From Sphingopyxis macrogoltabida (GTDB lineage Bacteria > Pseudomonadota > Alphaproteobacteria > Sphingomonadales > Sphingomonadaceae), in NCBI RefSeq assembly GCF_001314325.1, contig NZ_CP009429.1, positions 3,658,501 through 3,722,500 on the forward strand: a stretch of DNA of 64,000 nucleotides, read 5' to 3'. The notes below the pieces were generated by a model. It was not told where the DNA came from. It did not search any database and was given only the letters and a program-made list of their open reading frames with translations. Positions 54,503-63,986 of this stretch are shown piece by piece (within the stretch, counting starts at the first letter, position 1; each line of letters begins with the position of its first letter). Made by a program: the position numbers and the translations under genes.

Positions 54503-56806
54503 ATGATTTCGATGCGTTCCGCCTTTCTGATCGCGCTCGCGAGCGGCGCGAGCCTGCTGCCCGCCGCCGCCTTTGCTCAGGCCGAAACGCCGCCGGCCGA
54601 CGAGACCACCGCCAGCGACGACAGCGGCCTCGGCGATATCATCGTCACCGCCCGCCGCCGCGAAGAAAATCTGCAGAGCGTGCCGATCGCGGTCACGGCC
54701 TTCACCGACGAGGCGCTCGAACAAAAGGGCGTCACCGATCGCACCTCGCTCGCCGACAACACCCCCTCGCTGTTCACGATCAGCGGCGGCTATCCCCGCG
54801 AATTCGCCTATTTCGCGCTGCGCGGCCAGGGCCCGGCGTTCGGCTCGACCCCCGGCGTCGTCAATTATTTCGCCGAAGTGCCGAACAGCGTGAACGTCGA
54901 CGGCCGCGTCGGCACCTATTTCGACATGGCCAATATCCAGGTGCTTGCGGGGCCGCAGGGCACGCTGTTCGGCAAGAATGCGACCGGCGGCAACATCCTG
55001 TTCGAACCGGTGAAGCCGCAGGACCGCTTCGAGGGCTATGTCCGCGTCCAGCTCGGCAATTATGACGACCGCCGGATCGAGGGCGCACTCAACACCCCGA
55101 TCGTCCCCGGCCGGGTGATGCTGCGCGTCGCCGGCGAAGTCGGCCGCCGCGATGGCTATACCAAAGATGTCGGCCCCTTCTTCGAGGGCAAGGACTATGA
55201 CAATCTGGCGTATGAAAGCTTCCGCTTCGGCCTGACCCTGCGCCCGACCGACGACATCGAACTTTATACGATGCTGCGCTATTATCACTCGGACACCAAT
55301 GGCGGCGGCACTGTCCTCGGCGCGTATAACCCCGCCGCGGGTTTCGACGCCACGGCACTGGGGCTGGGCTTCCTGCCCGTCGCCGCCTTCTATCCCGGCG
55401 TGCTGACCGCGGTCGCCGAACAGCAAGCACGCGGCCCGCGCCGCGTCTCCTATGACCTCGACCAGTTTTCGGAGACGAAATATTGGCAGGTGATCAACCA
55501 GGCCTCGGTGCAGCTCAGCGACAATATCAAGCTGCGCAACATCATCAGCTATTCCGAGCTGCGCACGATTTACGGCTATGACTATGACGCCATGCCCTTC
55601 CCGATCGCCGGCCAGCGCGGGCGCATTCCGACCGTGGCCCCCAATTTCTTCACCGAGGAACTGCAGCTTCAGGGCACCTTGTTCGACGATGCGGTCGATT
55701 TCTCGGTCGGCGGCTATCTCGACCGGCAGAGCTGGAGCGATCCGGCGGGGATCGAGGAATATACTTTCTTCCCCATCGGCACGCTGCTCCCGACGATCTC
55801 GGGCTTCTTTACCCAGACGAACAAGAGCGAGGCGGTGTTCGGGCAGGCGACGGTCGATCTCGGCAAGCTGTCGGGCGCGCTGACCGGGCTCAGCGTCACG
55901 GGCGGCCTTCGCTACACGTGGGAGCACAGCTTCACCGCGCAGACGATCGGCGGTCCGCCGACGGTCTCGGGTTCGGTCGACAGCGATTATCCGAGCTACA
56001 CCGCGACGCTCGACTATGATGTGACGCCCGGCGTCCATGTCTATGTCACCGCGCGCGATGCCTACAAGTCGGGCGGCGTCAACGGGCCGGTGCCGGTCGA
56101 TTCGGAATTCCGCACCTACAAGCCCGAGCGGCTTTCGGACATCGAGGTCGGGCTGAAGTCGCAATTCTCGCTCGGCAATGTCGATGTCCGCGCCAACGTC
56201 GCCGCCTATCGCGGCATCTACGACAATATCCAGCGTACGACAGCGGAAGTGGTCGAGACGCCGGGCGGCACGATACCGCTCAATGTCACGCGCAGCGCGG
56301 CGAAGGGCAAAATCCAGGGCGTCGAGCTGAACCTGTTGGTCATGCCGGTGCAGGGGCTGACGCTCAACGGCAGCTATTCCTACATCGACGCGCGCTATAC
56401 CGAGGTCGCCGACGCCAGCGCCGGCGCGATCCTCAACGGCGCGCCCTTCCCCTACACGCCGAAGCACAAGTTTTCGGTCGGCGGCTCGTACGAGACGTCG
56501 CTGGGCAGCGCCGGCGATCTGGTCCTCGCGGTCAACTATGCCCGCCAGACCAAGGTTTCGACCGCGCAGACCAATGCGTCCTTCTATAATTACCTGCCGG
56601 CCTATGGCCTGCTCAACGCCAGCATCGGGCTCAAGGATATCGGCGGACGGCCGCTCGACGTCAGCCTGTTCGCCAACAACATCACCAACGAGGCGAAGCC
56701 GGTCGGGGTACTCGACCAATATGCCCAGTCGTCGGGCATGGTCGGGCTGACCTATACCGAACCCCGGATGTACGGCGTGCGCATCGGCTACCGTTTCGGA
56801 AGCTGA
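54503..56806 (+). CDS. TonB-dependent receptor of the LacI regulon
   Basis: A 767-residue outer-membrane receptor: signal peptide (ending AAFAQ), TonB box DIIVTARRR, plug (SVPIAVTAFTDEALEQKG, VLAGPQGTLFGKNATGGN) and a barrel ending in YRFGS. Note the LAGPQGT variant of the usual LRGPQGT. It is followed within 4 bp by an esterase gene, then a trehalase and an acyl-CoA synthetase. It probably imports the esterified sugar handled by the locus. GGGAGG precedes the ATG. Confidence 0.93.
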   Translation: MISMRSAFLIALASGASLLPAAAFAQAETPPADETTASDDSGLGDIIVTARRREENLQSVPIAVTAFTDEALEQKGVTDRTSLADNTPSLFTISGGYPREFAYFALRGQGPAFGSTPGVVNYFAEVPNSVNVDGRVGTYFDMANIQVLAGPQGTLFGKNATGGNILFEPVKPQDRFEGYVRVQLGNYDDRRIEGALNTPIVPGRVMLRVAGEVGRRDGYTKDVGPFFEGKDYDNLAYESFRFGLTLRPTDDIELYTMLRYYHSDTNGGGTVLGAYNPAAGFDATALGLGFLPVAAFYPGVLTAVAEQQARGPRRVSYDLDQFSETKYWQVINQASVQLSDNIKLRNIISYSELRTIYGYDYDAMPFPIAGQRGRIPTVAPNFFTEELQLQGTLFDDAVDFSVGGYLDRQSWSDPAGIEEYTFFPIGTLLPTISGFFTQTNKSEAVFGQATVDLGKLSGALTGLSVTGGLRYTWEHSFTAQTIGGPPTVSGSVDSDYPSYTATLDYDVTPGVHVYVTARDAYKSGGVNGPVPVDSEFRTYKPERLSDIEVGLKSQFSLGNVDVRANVAAYRGIYDNIQRTTAEVVETPGGTIPLNVTRSAAKGKIQGVELNLLVMPVQGLTLNGSYSYIDARYTEVADASAGAILNGAPFPYTPKHKFSVGGSYETSLGSAGDLVLAVNYARQTKVSTAQTNASFYNYLPAYGLLNASIGLKDIGGRPLDVSLFANNITNEAKPVGVLDQYAQSSGMVGLTYTEPRMYGVRIGYRFGS

Positions 56807-56810
56807 GCCG

Positions 56811-57767
56811 ATGGGTAAAAGCCCCGCCCAGCCGCCCTTTGCGCCGACGGTGAGCGAAGAAGCGCGCGCCGTCATGACGCCGCTGGTCGCAGCCGGGTCG
56901 GCGCCGGAAATGACCGCGACGCTGATGCGCAATGCGATCACGCGTAAGGCGGTTCGCGCGGCAGCGGCCAGTCACCTGAAGCCGCTGAACAAAAGCCGCG
57001 CGAAGCGTTTCGGCGTCGATGTCGGCAAAGGGACGGTGGCCGGGGTTCCCGTGAAGTTCGTGCGACGCCGGGAAAGCGATGCATCGCCCGACCAGCGGCT
57101 GCTGATCAATTTCCACGGCGGCGGCTTCATGGTCGATTCGGGATCGGAGACCGAAACCATCCCCATCGCCGGGCTGACCGGAATATCGGTCGTCACGGTG
57201 ATGTACCGGATGGCGCCCGAACATCCGTTTCCGGCCGCGGTCGATGATGCGCTCGCGGTCTATCGCGATGCCCTGTCGCAGCGATCGCCGGCATCGATCG
57301 GCATCTATGGCACCTCGGCGGGCGCGGTCCTGACCGGCCAGCTCCTCGCGCGGATCAAGGCCGAAGGCCTGCCGATGCCCGCCGCCGCCGGCTTCTTTTC
57401 GGGATCGGCCGATCTCGCGCTCGTCAGCGACTGCGAAGCCTTCCTGCCGTCGATCATGGGAACACGGACAGGCCCCGAAGTCCTCGCCGATTATGCCGCC
57501 GGGACCGAGCGCACCGACCCCCTGCTCTCGCCGCTCTACGGCGACCTGACCGGCCTTCCCCCGACGATGCTGATGACCAGCACGCGCGACCAGCTATTGA
57601 GCCAAACCATACGCTTCCATCTCGCGCTGCGCAAAGCCGGGGTCGACGCCGATCTGATGGTTTATGAAGGCATGCTGCACGCCTTCTGGGCCTATATGGA
57701 ATGCCCCGAGACCGAGGATGCGCTCGCGGCGCAGGCAGCCTTCTTCGACAGGCATCTCGCACGCTGA
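56811..57767 (+). CDS. Alpha/beta hydrolase, HSL-like esterase
   Basis: A 318-residue esterase with HGGG (102-105), MYRMAPEHPFPAAVDD, nucleophile Ser169 in YGTSAGA and the His of GMLHAFW. There is no signal peptide. It lies between the TonB receptor and the trehalase, overlapping the latter by one base, so it probably removes acyl groups from the imported sugar before trehalose cleavage. It is closely similar in layout to the esterase at 60866-61867. Confidence 0.88.
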   Translation: MGKSPAQPPFAPTVSEEARAVMTPLVAAGSAPEMTATLMRNAITRKAVRAAAASHLKPLNKSRAKRFGVDVGKGTVAGVPVKFVRRRESDASPDQRLLINFHGGGFMVDSGSETETIPIAGLTGISVVTVMYRMAPEHPFPAAVDDALAVYRDALSQRSPASIGIYGTSAGAVLTGQLLARIKAEGLPMPAAAGFFSGSADLALVSDCEAFLPSIMGTRTGPEVLADYAAGTERTDPLLSPLYGDLTGLPPTMLMTSTRDQLLSQTIRFHLALRKAGVDADLMVYEGMLHAFWAYMECPETEDALAAQAAFFDRHLAR

Positions 57768-59251
57768 TGGGTGCCGAACCGAGCCCCGCCGACCTCTACG
57801 GACCGCTCCTCGCCAAGGTGCAGGAGCGCGCGATCCTGCCCGACGGCAAGACCTTCGTCGATGCCCTGCCGCGGCGCCCGGTCGCCGACATCATGCGCGA
57901 CTTCGCGGCGCTGCCCGCGGGCGACGCGGCGCTGCGCGCCTTTATCGCTGCCAATTTCGACCTGCCCACGCAAGGAACCGGCGCCAGCCCCGCCGTGCTG
58001 CCGCTCCGCGCGCATATCCGGGCGCTGTGGAAGGAACTCGCGCGTGCGCCCGAACAGGCGGCGAGCGGATCGGCGCTCGCCGTCCAGCACCGGCACGTCG
58101 TCCCCGGCGGTCGGTTTCGCGAAATCTATTACTGGGACAGCTTCTTCACCATGCTCGGCCTCGTCCGCGACGGCGAGCTCGAACTCGCCAACGGCATCGT
58201 CGATGCGATGACCGACCTGATCGAGGCGCACGGCCATGTCCCGAACGGGACGCGCACCTATTATCTCGGCCGTTCGCAGCCGCCGCTTTTCCACATGATG
58301 GTCGAATTGCTCGACGACGGACGCAGCAACGTCGCCGCCCGCCGCCTGTCGGCGATGAAGCGCGAACATGCCTGGTGGATGGCAGGCGCCGGCGAGGTCG
58401 AACCCGGCCGCAGCGGCGCGCGCGTCGCGCGGCTTGCCGACGGCGACCTCCTCAACCGCTATTGGGACCCGCGCGACACCCCGCGCGACGAAAGCTGGCG
58501 CGAGGATGTGGCGACAGCGGCCGCAAGCGGGCGCCCGGTGGGGGAGGTCTATCGCGACCTGCGTGCCGGCGCCGAAAGCGGCTGGGATTTCTCGTCGCGC
58601 TGGCTGGACGGCGATGCCCTGCCCTCGATCCGCACGACGGCGATCGCCCCCGTCGACCTTAACGCCTTCCTGTTCGGGCTGGAAACGGCGATCGCCGCGA
58701 GCGGCGACGGCGACGCGGAACATTATGCCGGCCTGGCTAGGGAACGGCGCGCCGCGATGAACCGCCATCTCTGGCACGCCGAAGGCGGCTATTTCGCCGA
58801 TTTCGACGTCGAACGGGCCCGTCTGCGCCCGCCGCTCACCGCCGCCGCGCTGGCGCCCTTGCTGGTCGGCGCGGCGACGCAGGAACAGGCCGACAGCACT
58901 GCCGCGGCGGTCGCCGAGCGGCTGCTGGCGCCCGGCGGCCTGCACACGACGCTCGCCGCAACGGGCCAGCAGTGGGACCGGCCGAACGGCTGGGCGCCAT
59001 TGCAATGGATCGCGGTCGCGGGGCTCAAACGCTACGGGCACGACGCGCTGGCGCGCGACATCGCCGCCCGCTGGGTCGATACGGTCGGCACCACTTTCGC
59101 CCGCACCGGACTGCTGTTCGAAAAATATGACGTCGAGCAGGCCGGGGTCGGCGGCGGCGGCGAATATGCGACCCAGACCGGGTTTGGCTGGACAAACGGC
59201 GTCACCGCCGATTTTATCGACCGCTACGACCTGTCACCACCGAGGGAATAG
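57767..59251 (+). CDS. treF: Trehalase (GH37)
   Basis: A GH37 enzyme that splits trehalose into two glucose units. Signature 1, PGGRFREIYYWDSFF, lies at about residues 113-127 and signature 2, QQWDRPNGWAPLQW, at about residue 401. The probable general-acid Asp lies in SGWDFSSRW (about residue 274). The length is 494 aa from the ATG at 57767. It lacks a signal peptide, which suggests a cytoplasmic enzyme. It is in the middle of an operon with a TonB receptor, an esterase and an acyl-CoA synthetase, unusual company for trehalase. Confidence 0.93.
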   Translation: MGAEPSPADLYGPLLAKVQERAILPDGKTFVDALPRRPVADIMRDFAALPAGDAALRAFIAANFDLPTQGTGASPAVLPLRAHIRALWKELARAPEQAASGSALAVQHRHVVPGGRFREIYYWDSFFTMLGLVRDGELELANGIVDAMTDLIEAHGHVPNGTRTYYLGRSQPPLFHMMVELLDDGRSNVAARRLSAMKREHAWWMAGAGEVEPGRSGARVARLADGDLLNRYWDPRDTPRDESWREDVATAAASGRPVGEVYRDLRAGAESGWDFSSRWLDGDALPSIRTTAIAPVDLNAFLFGLETAIAASGDGDAEHYAGLARERRAAMNRHLWHAEGGYFADFDVERARLRPPLTAAALAPLLVGAATQEQADSTAAAVAERLLAPGGLHTTLAATGQQWDRPNGWAPLQWIAVAGLKRYGHDALARDIAARWVDTVGTTFARTGLLFEKYDVEQAGVGGGGEYATQTGFGWTNGVTADFIDRYDLSPPRE

Positions 59252-59278
59252 CGGCGGCGCGCCGCAAAGGGAGAGAAG

Positions 59279-60865
59279 ATGTTAGCCGGCTTGATGCAGG
59301 ATGCCCCCCTGCAGATCAGTTCGATCCTGACCCACGCCGCACGCGCGCATGGCGGGCGGGAGATTGTCTCGAAGCTCGTTGGCGAACCGCTGTGGCGCTA
59401 TGACTGGGCGGGCTGCGAACGGCGCTCGCGGCAGGCCGCGCAGGCGCTGACGAAACTGGGGATCGAAAGCGGCGATCGTGTTTCGTCGCTGGCCTGGAAC
59501 ACGCACCGGCATCTCGAACTCTTCTATGCCGTCCCCGGCATCGGCGCGGTGCTTCACACCGCCAACCCGCGGCTCAGCGACGAGCAGATCGCCTTCACGA
59601 TCAACCATGCCGGCAGCCGCATCCTGTTCTTCGAGGCCAATCTCGCCGAACTGGTCGACCGCCTCAAGCCGCTGCTTCCCGCGATCGAAGATTATATCCT
59701 GCTCGCCGACCCCTATGAGCAATTGATCGCTGCCGAGGACGGCGTTTTCGACTGGCCGCGGTTCGACGAAAATGCGGCCGCCTTCCTCTGCTATACCTCG
59801 GGCACGACAGGCGATCCCAAGGGCGTGCTCTACAGCCACCGCTCGATCGTGCTGCACGGCATGGCGGCGGGGCTCAGCAGCGCCTTCGGGTTCAGCGCCT
59901 TCGACACGATCATGCCCTGCTCGTCGATGTATCATGCGACGGCATGGGGCCTGCCCTTCACTGCGGCGATCAACGGCTGCAAGCTGGTCCTGCCATGCGA
60001 CAGGATGGACGGCGCGAGCCTTGCCGAGCTGATCGCGGGCGAGGGTGTGACCTTCTCGGGCGGGGTGCCGACGATCTGGACGATGTATCTGTCGCATCTC
60101 GAGAACAGTGGCCAGGGCGTCGGCGACCTGAAACGCCTCGTCATCGGCGGTTCGGCCGTGCCGCGTGCGATGGCTGAAACCTTCCGCGAAAAATACGGCG
60201 TCACCGTCCTCCAGATCTGGGGGATGACCGAAACCAATCCGCTTGGCGTGATCTCGACCCCGACACCGCTGCTGATGGCGGAGGGCGAGGATTATGCGAC
60301 CGAAACGATCCTGACCCGGCAAGGGCGGATGCAGTTCGGCATCGAGCTGCGCATCGTCGACGACGAAGGCACGTCGCTGGCGTGGGATGGCGAGCAGGCG
60401 GGCAAGCTGCAAGTGCGCGGGCCGTGGGTCGTCGATCGTTATTATCCCGACCTGCCGGCTGCCGACAGCGACGGCTGGTTCGACACCGGCGACATCGGCA
60501 CCATCGACCGCTTCGGCTTCCTGCGCCTGACCGACCGGGCGAAGGATGTGATCAAATCGGGCGGCGAGTGGATCAGTTCGATCGACCTCGAAAATGCCGC
60601 CGTCGGCTGCCCCGGCGTGCGCATCGCCGCTGTCATCGGCGTCTATCATCCGAAATGGGAGGAACGGCCGCTACTGGTCATCGAGGCCCACGAAGGCGAA
60701 ACGGTCACCGCCGACGCTATTCGCGCCCATCTCGAAACCCGCGTCGTGCGCTGGTGGATGCCCGACGATATCCTCTTCGCCACCGTCCCCCTCACCGCCA
60801 CCGGCAAGATCGACAAGAAGGCGCTCCGCGATACCTATCGCGATCATCTCGCCGCGGCCGGCTGA
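59279..60865 (+). CDS. AMP-dependent acyl-CoA synthetase of the LacI regulon
   Basis: A 528-residue ANL ligase of the medium/long-chain FadD type: P-loop [45 protein letters not shown] and the catalytic Lys near the end (TGKIDKKAL). It follows the trehalase by 27 bp and ends next to the stop of the convergent esterase. In this setting it could activate acids released by the esterases. Confidence 0.88.
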   Translation: MLAGLMQDAPLQISSILTHAARAHGGREIVSKLVGEPLWRYDWAGCERRSRQAAQALTKLGIESGDRVSSLAWNTHRHLELFYAVPGIGAVLHTANPRLSDEQIAFTINHAGSRILFFEANLAELVDRLKPLLPAIEDYILLADPYEQLIAAEDGVFDWPRFDENAAAFLCYTSGTTGDPKGVLYSHRSIVLHGMAAGLSSAFGFSAFDTIMPCSSMYHATAWGLPFTAAINGCKLVLPCDRMDGASLAELIAGEGVTFSGGVPTIWTMYLSHLENSGQGVGDLKRLVIGGSAVPRAMAETFREKYGVTVLQIWGMTETNPLGVISTPTPLLMAEGEDYATETILTRQGRMQFGIELRIVDDEGTSLAWDGEQAGKLQVRGPWVVDRYYPDLPAADSDGWFDTGDIGTIDRFGFLRLTDRAKDVIKSGGEWISSIDLENAAVGCPGVRIAAVIGVYHPKWEERPLLVIEAHEGETVTADAIRAHLETRVVRWWMPDDILFATVPLTATGKIDKKALRDTYRDHLAAAG

Positions 60866-61867
60866 TCATTTAGCGGCGGCGAGCTTGTCCTTCAGGAAGC
60901 GCGCGATCAGCTCGTTCGCCTCGTCGGTCTCGGGAATGTCCATATAGCCCCAGAAAGCGTGCGGCAGCCCGTCGAAGACGACGAGCCGCGCATCGACGCC
61001 CTTTTCGGTCAGCTTCCGCGCGAAAATCGCCGTCGGGCTGAGCAGGAAGTCGCGCGTGCTGCTGAGCAACAGCGTCGGCGGGAAGCCCGAAACATCGCCG
61101 TGGATCGGCGAAATGACCGGATCGGTCACTGGCGTCTTGCCCACATAATCGGCGACCCAGTCGAAGGGCGGTCCCGGCATCCACGATTCCGAATCGCCGC
61201 GCTTCGTCAGGTCGGCATTGCCCGAAAAATAGCCGAGTGCTGCCGGCATCGGCCGCCCCAGGCTGGCGAGCTTCGCGACCAGTTGCCCCGACAGCGCCGC
61301 GCCCGCCGAGGTACCGAATACCGCGATCCGGCGCGCCGTCCGCTCCTTCTCCAGCGCCCGGTAGACCGCCAGCGCGTCGTCGAGCGCCGCAGGATAAGGG
61401 TTTTCGGGCGACAGGCGATACAGCACCGCCACGACCGGAATCCCGCTGCGCGCGGCAATCGGGATCGTCTCGGTCAGCGACCCCGAATCGACCGCGAAGC
61501 CGCCGCCGTGCAGGTTGAGCAGCACCGGCCCCGTGCCGAGCGTGTCCACGCCCTTGGGATAGACGATGCGCACCGGCACGCCGGCGATTGCCCCGTTTTC
61601 GATCCGCACCTCGTATCGCTTTTCGAGCGGCGCGCCCATGCCCGCCTGCATCATGTCGATGAGCTTGCGGACCTCGGCGATCGGCGGCACCGGGTCGGGC
61701 ATCTTCTGCGCCGCCAGCGCCGCCACGGCCGCCCGCCCTTCCGGGCTGAGCGTTTCGGGCAGCGGCCAGCTCTGCATATCGCGCACGGGAGGCGCCTCCT
61801 GCGCAACCGCCGGCGCAGCTCCGGCGAGGAGCATGGCCAAAAGCAGGGTCTTGCGATTCATGATCAT
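60866..61867 (-). CDS. Exported alpha/beta hydrolase, HSL-like esterase
   Basis: A 333-residue esterase with an N-terminal signal peptide (cleavage near AVAQ), so probably periplasmic. HGGG is at 120-123, VLYRLSPENPYPAALDD follows, the nucleophile is Ser187 in FGTSAGA and the His is in LPHAFWGY. It resembles the cytoplasmic esterase at 56811 in layout. The start overlaps the MFS gene stop (ATGA); GGGGAG lies upstream. It probably acts on the substrate after outer-membrane import. Confidence 0.87.
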   Translation of the reverse strand: MIMNRKTLLLAMLLAGAAPAVAQEAPPVRDMQSWPLPETLSPEGRAAVAALAAQKMPDPVPPIAEVRKLIDMMQAGMGAPLEKRYEVRIENGAIAGVPVRIVYPKGVDTLGTGPVLLNLHGGGFAVDSGSLTETIPIAARSGIPVVAVLYRLSPENPYPAALDDALAVYRALEKERTARRIAVFGTSAGAALSGQLVAKLASLGRPMPAALGYFSGNADLTKRGDSESWMPGPPFDWVADYVGKTPVTDPVISPIHGDVSGFPPTLLLSSTRDFLLSPTAIFARKLTEKGVDARLVVFDGLPHAFWGYMDIPETDEANELIARFLKDKLAAAK

Positions 61868-63099
61868 TCGGCTCCCCTTGCGGACAATTCGTCCGTGTCG
61901 ATCCTGCCCGTCGCTCCGGTACGCCCCGGCCAGGCACAAAGCGCGCCGAGCAGTGCGAGCACCGCCATCGCGAGATAAGCCACGTCCAGTCCGTGCGACC
62001 AAAGCCGCCCCGACCCCGCCGTCGCGAGCGCGAGCACGACGCCGAGCAGCACGGCGTTCATCCCCTGCGCCGTCGCGCTGAGATGCGTCGGCACGCGCGT
62101 CGCGATCACCAGCATGATGCCGAGGATGGTGCCGGTCGCGGTAATGCCGTTGAGCAATTGCGCCGCGATCAGCACGGGCAGGCCGGGGCTGGTCGCCATG
62201 ATCGCCCAGCGCAGTGCCCCCGCGATCGCCCCGGCGCAGATCAGCAGCCGCGGATCGCGCGGGCCGAGCAGCCTGGCGCCGAACCAGAAGGCCAATATCT
62301 CCGCCGCGACCGCCAAGGCCTGCAGCAAGCCGATGGTCGTCGTCGAAATGCCCTGTGCGGTCCACTGGATCGCGCCGAAGCTGGTCAGGACGCCGTGGCT
62401 GCCCATGATCAGCGATGCGGCGACCATCGCGAGGATCAGGCCGCGATCGCCGATCAGGTCGCGCCAGCGCCCGCCGCCTGTCTCATCCGCCGGGGCGAGC
62501 TTGCGGTCGCCGGGCAGGGCAAAAGCGACCACGGCAGGGGCGAGCAACAGGGTCGCAACCATCAGCGGCAGCATCCTGATCCCGAAGACGCCGATCGCCC
62601 AGCCCGCCGCGGCATTCGACGCGACCACCGCGATCGATCCCCAGACGCGTAGCCGCCCGAAGTCGAGCGACCGGCTGCGCACCGCCATCACCGCATAGGC
62701 GTCGGTGAGCACCGGGATCTGGTCCCACACGATCGAAAAGAAGATCACGATCACCACGCGTCCCGCATGGTCGGGCTCGCCGAGCAACAAGAGCACGATC
62801 GCCGCCGAGGCGAGCGAGGTATAGGCGATCGCGCTCCGCACCCAACCGCGCCGCCCGACGAACGCCGAAAAGGGGGCGACGGTCAGCAACCGCAACACCA
62901 GCGGGATCGCCAGCAATATTCCGATTTCTTCCGGCGAAGCCCCGGTCGATTTCAGCCACAACGGCAGGAAAGCGAAGAAGCCGTAGTGAAGATAGAGCGC
63001 CAGATAGAGCCCCGAGACCCCCAGGCCCAGACGATCGCGCTTGCCGCCGGGCTCGCCCTGCGCGGCTGCGCCCGCCCCCTCACCACTCATCGGAACCAT
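61864..63099 (-). CDS. MFS transporter (LacY/HcaT-like)
   Basis: A 411-residue permease with about 12 hydrophobic helices (YGFFAFLPLWLKSTGASPEEIGILLAIPLVLRLL type start, DYA/DAY loop, LDFGRLRVWGSIA in the cytoplasmic loop). The pattern resembles the LacY/HcaT (PPP) group of MFS carriers for sugars or aromatic acids. It is first in an operon with a periplasmic esterase and has a LacI-type operator 39 bp upstream, so a sugar or disaccharide such as trehalose is the likely substrate. Confidence 0.85.
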   Translation of the reverse strand: MVPMSGEGAGAAAQGEPGGKRDRLGLGVSGLYLALYLHYGFFAFLPLWLKSTGASPEEIGILLAIPLVLRLLTVAPFSAFVGRRGWVRSAIAYTSLASAAIVLLLLGEPDHAGRVVIVIFFSIVWDQIPVLTDAYAVMAVRSRSLDFGRLRVWGSIAVVASNAAAGWAIGVFGIRMLPLMVATLLLAPAVVAFALPGDRKLAPADETGGGRWRDLIGDRGLILAMVAASLIMGSHGVLTSFGAIQWTAQGISTTTIGLLQALAVAAEILAFWFGARLLGPRDPRLLICAGAIAGALRWAIMATSPGLPVLIAAQLLNGITATGTILGIMLVIATRVPTHLSATAQGMNAVLLGVVLALATAGSGRLWSHGLDVAYLAMAVLALLGALCAWPGRTGATGRIDTDELSARGAE

Positions 63100-63137
63100 T
63101 TGCCTCTCCCGTTTCTCGACGCCCGCATAACAATGAA

Positions 63138-63151
63138 TGTTATCGATGTCA
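63138..63151. promoter_or_regulatory. Candidate LacI-family operator 4
   Basis: TGTTATCGATGTCA, 39 bp upstream of the MFS/esterase operon start. It matches the three other operator copies at most positions. Confidence 0.65.
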
Positions 63152-63282
63152 TCAAGAATAGACGAAGTGGCTTCGACGGCGAAAGCGGATCGTCCGGACT
63201 ATGATCCGTCCCGCATACGCGCCCGCTCCCACGCAACGCGGGACGGTCGTCGATCATCTTTATCGCAGGAAGGCGGTGTCCC

Positions 63283-63358
63283 TGGTGGGCGCTGACGGGC
63301 TCGAACCGCCGACCCTCTCGGTGTAAACGAGATGCTCTACCAACTGAGCTAAGCGCCC
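63283..63358 (-). tRNA. tRNA-Val (UAC)
   Basis: The minus strand folds as a full tRNA: acceptor GGGCGCT/AGCGCCC, D-arm with TTAGCTCAGTTGGTAGAGC, anticodon stem TCTCG/CGAGA around loop TTTACAC (anticodon TAC), T-arm with GGTTCGAGCCC, and encoded CCA. Confidence 0.95.
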
Positions 63359-63413
63359 CCGTTTCGGGAGAGCGCGCCCCTGCCACAGCTTGGGCGCGGA
63401 GGCAAGCGCGCTG

Positions 63414-63986
63414 CTATTCCTCCAGCGCCTCGAAATAGCGCGCGAGCGAATCGAACGCGCCCTCGGCGAGCCCGATGAAGATGCGGCGGCCATCGTGCGG
63501 GTCTGCCTCGCGCAGGAACAGGCCGGCGTCGGTCATCGTCTTGATCCAGCGCAGCGCCGTCGTCGCGGGCACGGCGGCGGCGATGCACAGGCTCGACACC
63601 GACACCGGCTGGCGTTCGAGCCGCGCCGCATAAAGGTCGAGCAGCATGTCCCACGCCGGATCGGCGAACAGGTCGGCCGGGAAATATTGTTCGCGCATCC
63701 GCCGCTGGCGGAGCACCCGCCGCACCGCCTTGGCGCGCTGGCGCTCGATCGCGCGCTCCTCGGGTACGAAACTGCGCGGCACCGCCGCAAAGTCGCGCGG
63801 CGCCGAGCGGACCTGGCCCGGATAGTCGGCAAATTCCTCGGGGCGCGGCGCAAAGCCGGTCGGCGTCCCCGGCAGCCCGCCGCGCTGGCCCGCCAGATCG
63901 CCGAGCAGGCGCGAGATGCGGGCGACCTCTTCCTGCAACCGGTCGATCCGCTCCATCGCGGCGTCGCGGGCGACGTCATGGACCAC
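63414..63986 (-). CDS. Winged-helix (MarR-like) DNA-binding protein
   Basis: The C-terminal half is a MarR-like winged helix (MLLDLYAARLERQPVSVSSL, ALRWIKTMTDAGLF, DPHDGRRIFIGL). The N-terminus is helical (ERIDRLQEEVARISRLLGDL) and may form a coiled coil, followed by a Pro-rich linker. The ORF uses a GTG at 63986; an ATG at 63956 is likely as well, and the frame stays open to the window edge, so the true start may be outside. Targets are unknown. Confidence 0.75.
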   Translation of the reverse strand: MVHDVARDAAMERIDRLQEEVARISRLLGDLAGQRGGLPGTPTGFAPRPEEFADYPGQVRSAPRDFAAVPRSFVPEERAIERQRAKAVRRVLRQRRMREQYFPADLFADPAWDMLLDLYAARLERQPVSVSSLCIAAAVPATTALRWIKTMTDAGLFLREADPHDGRRIFIGLAEGAFDSLARYFEALEE

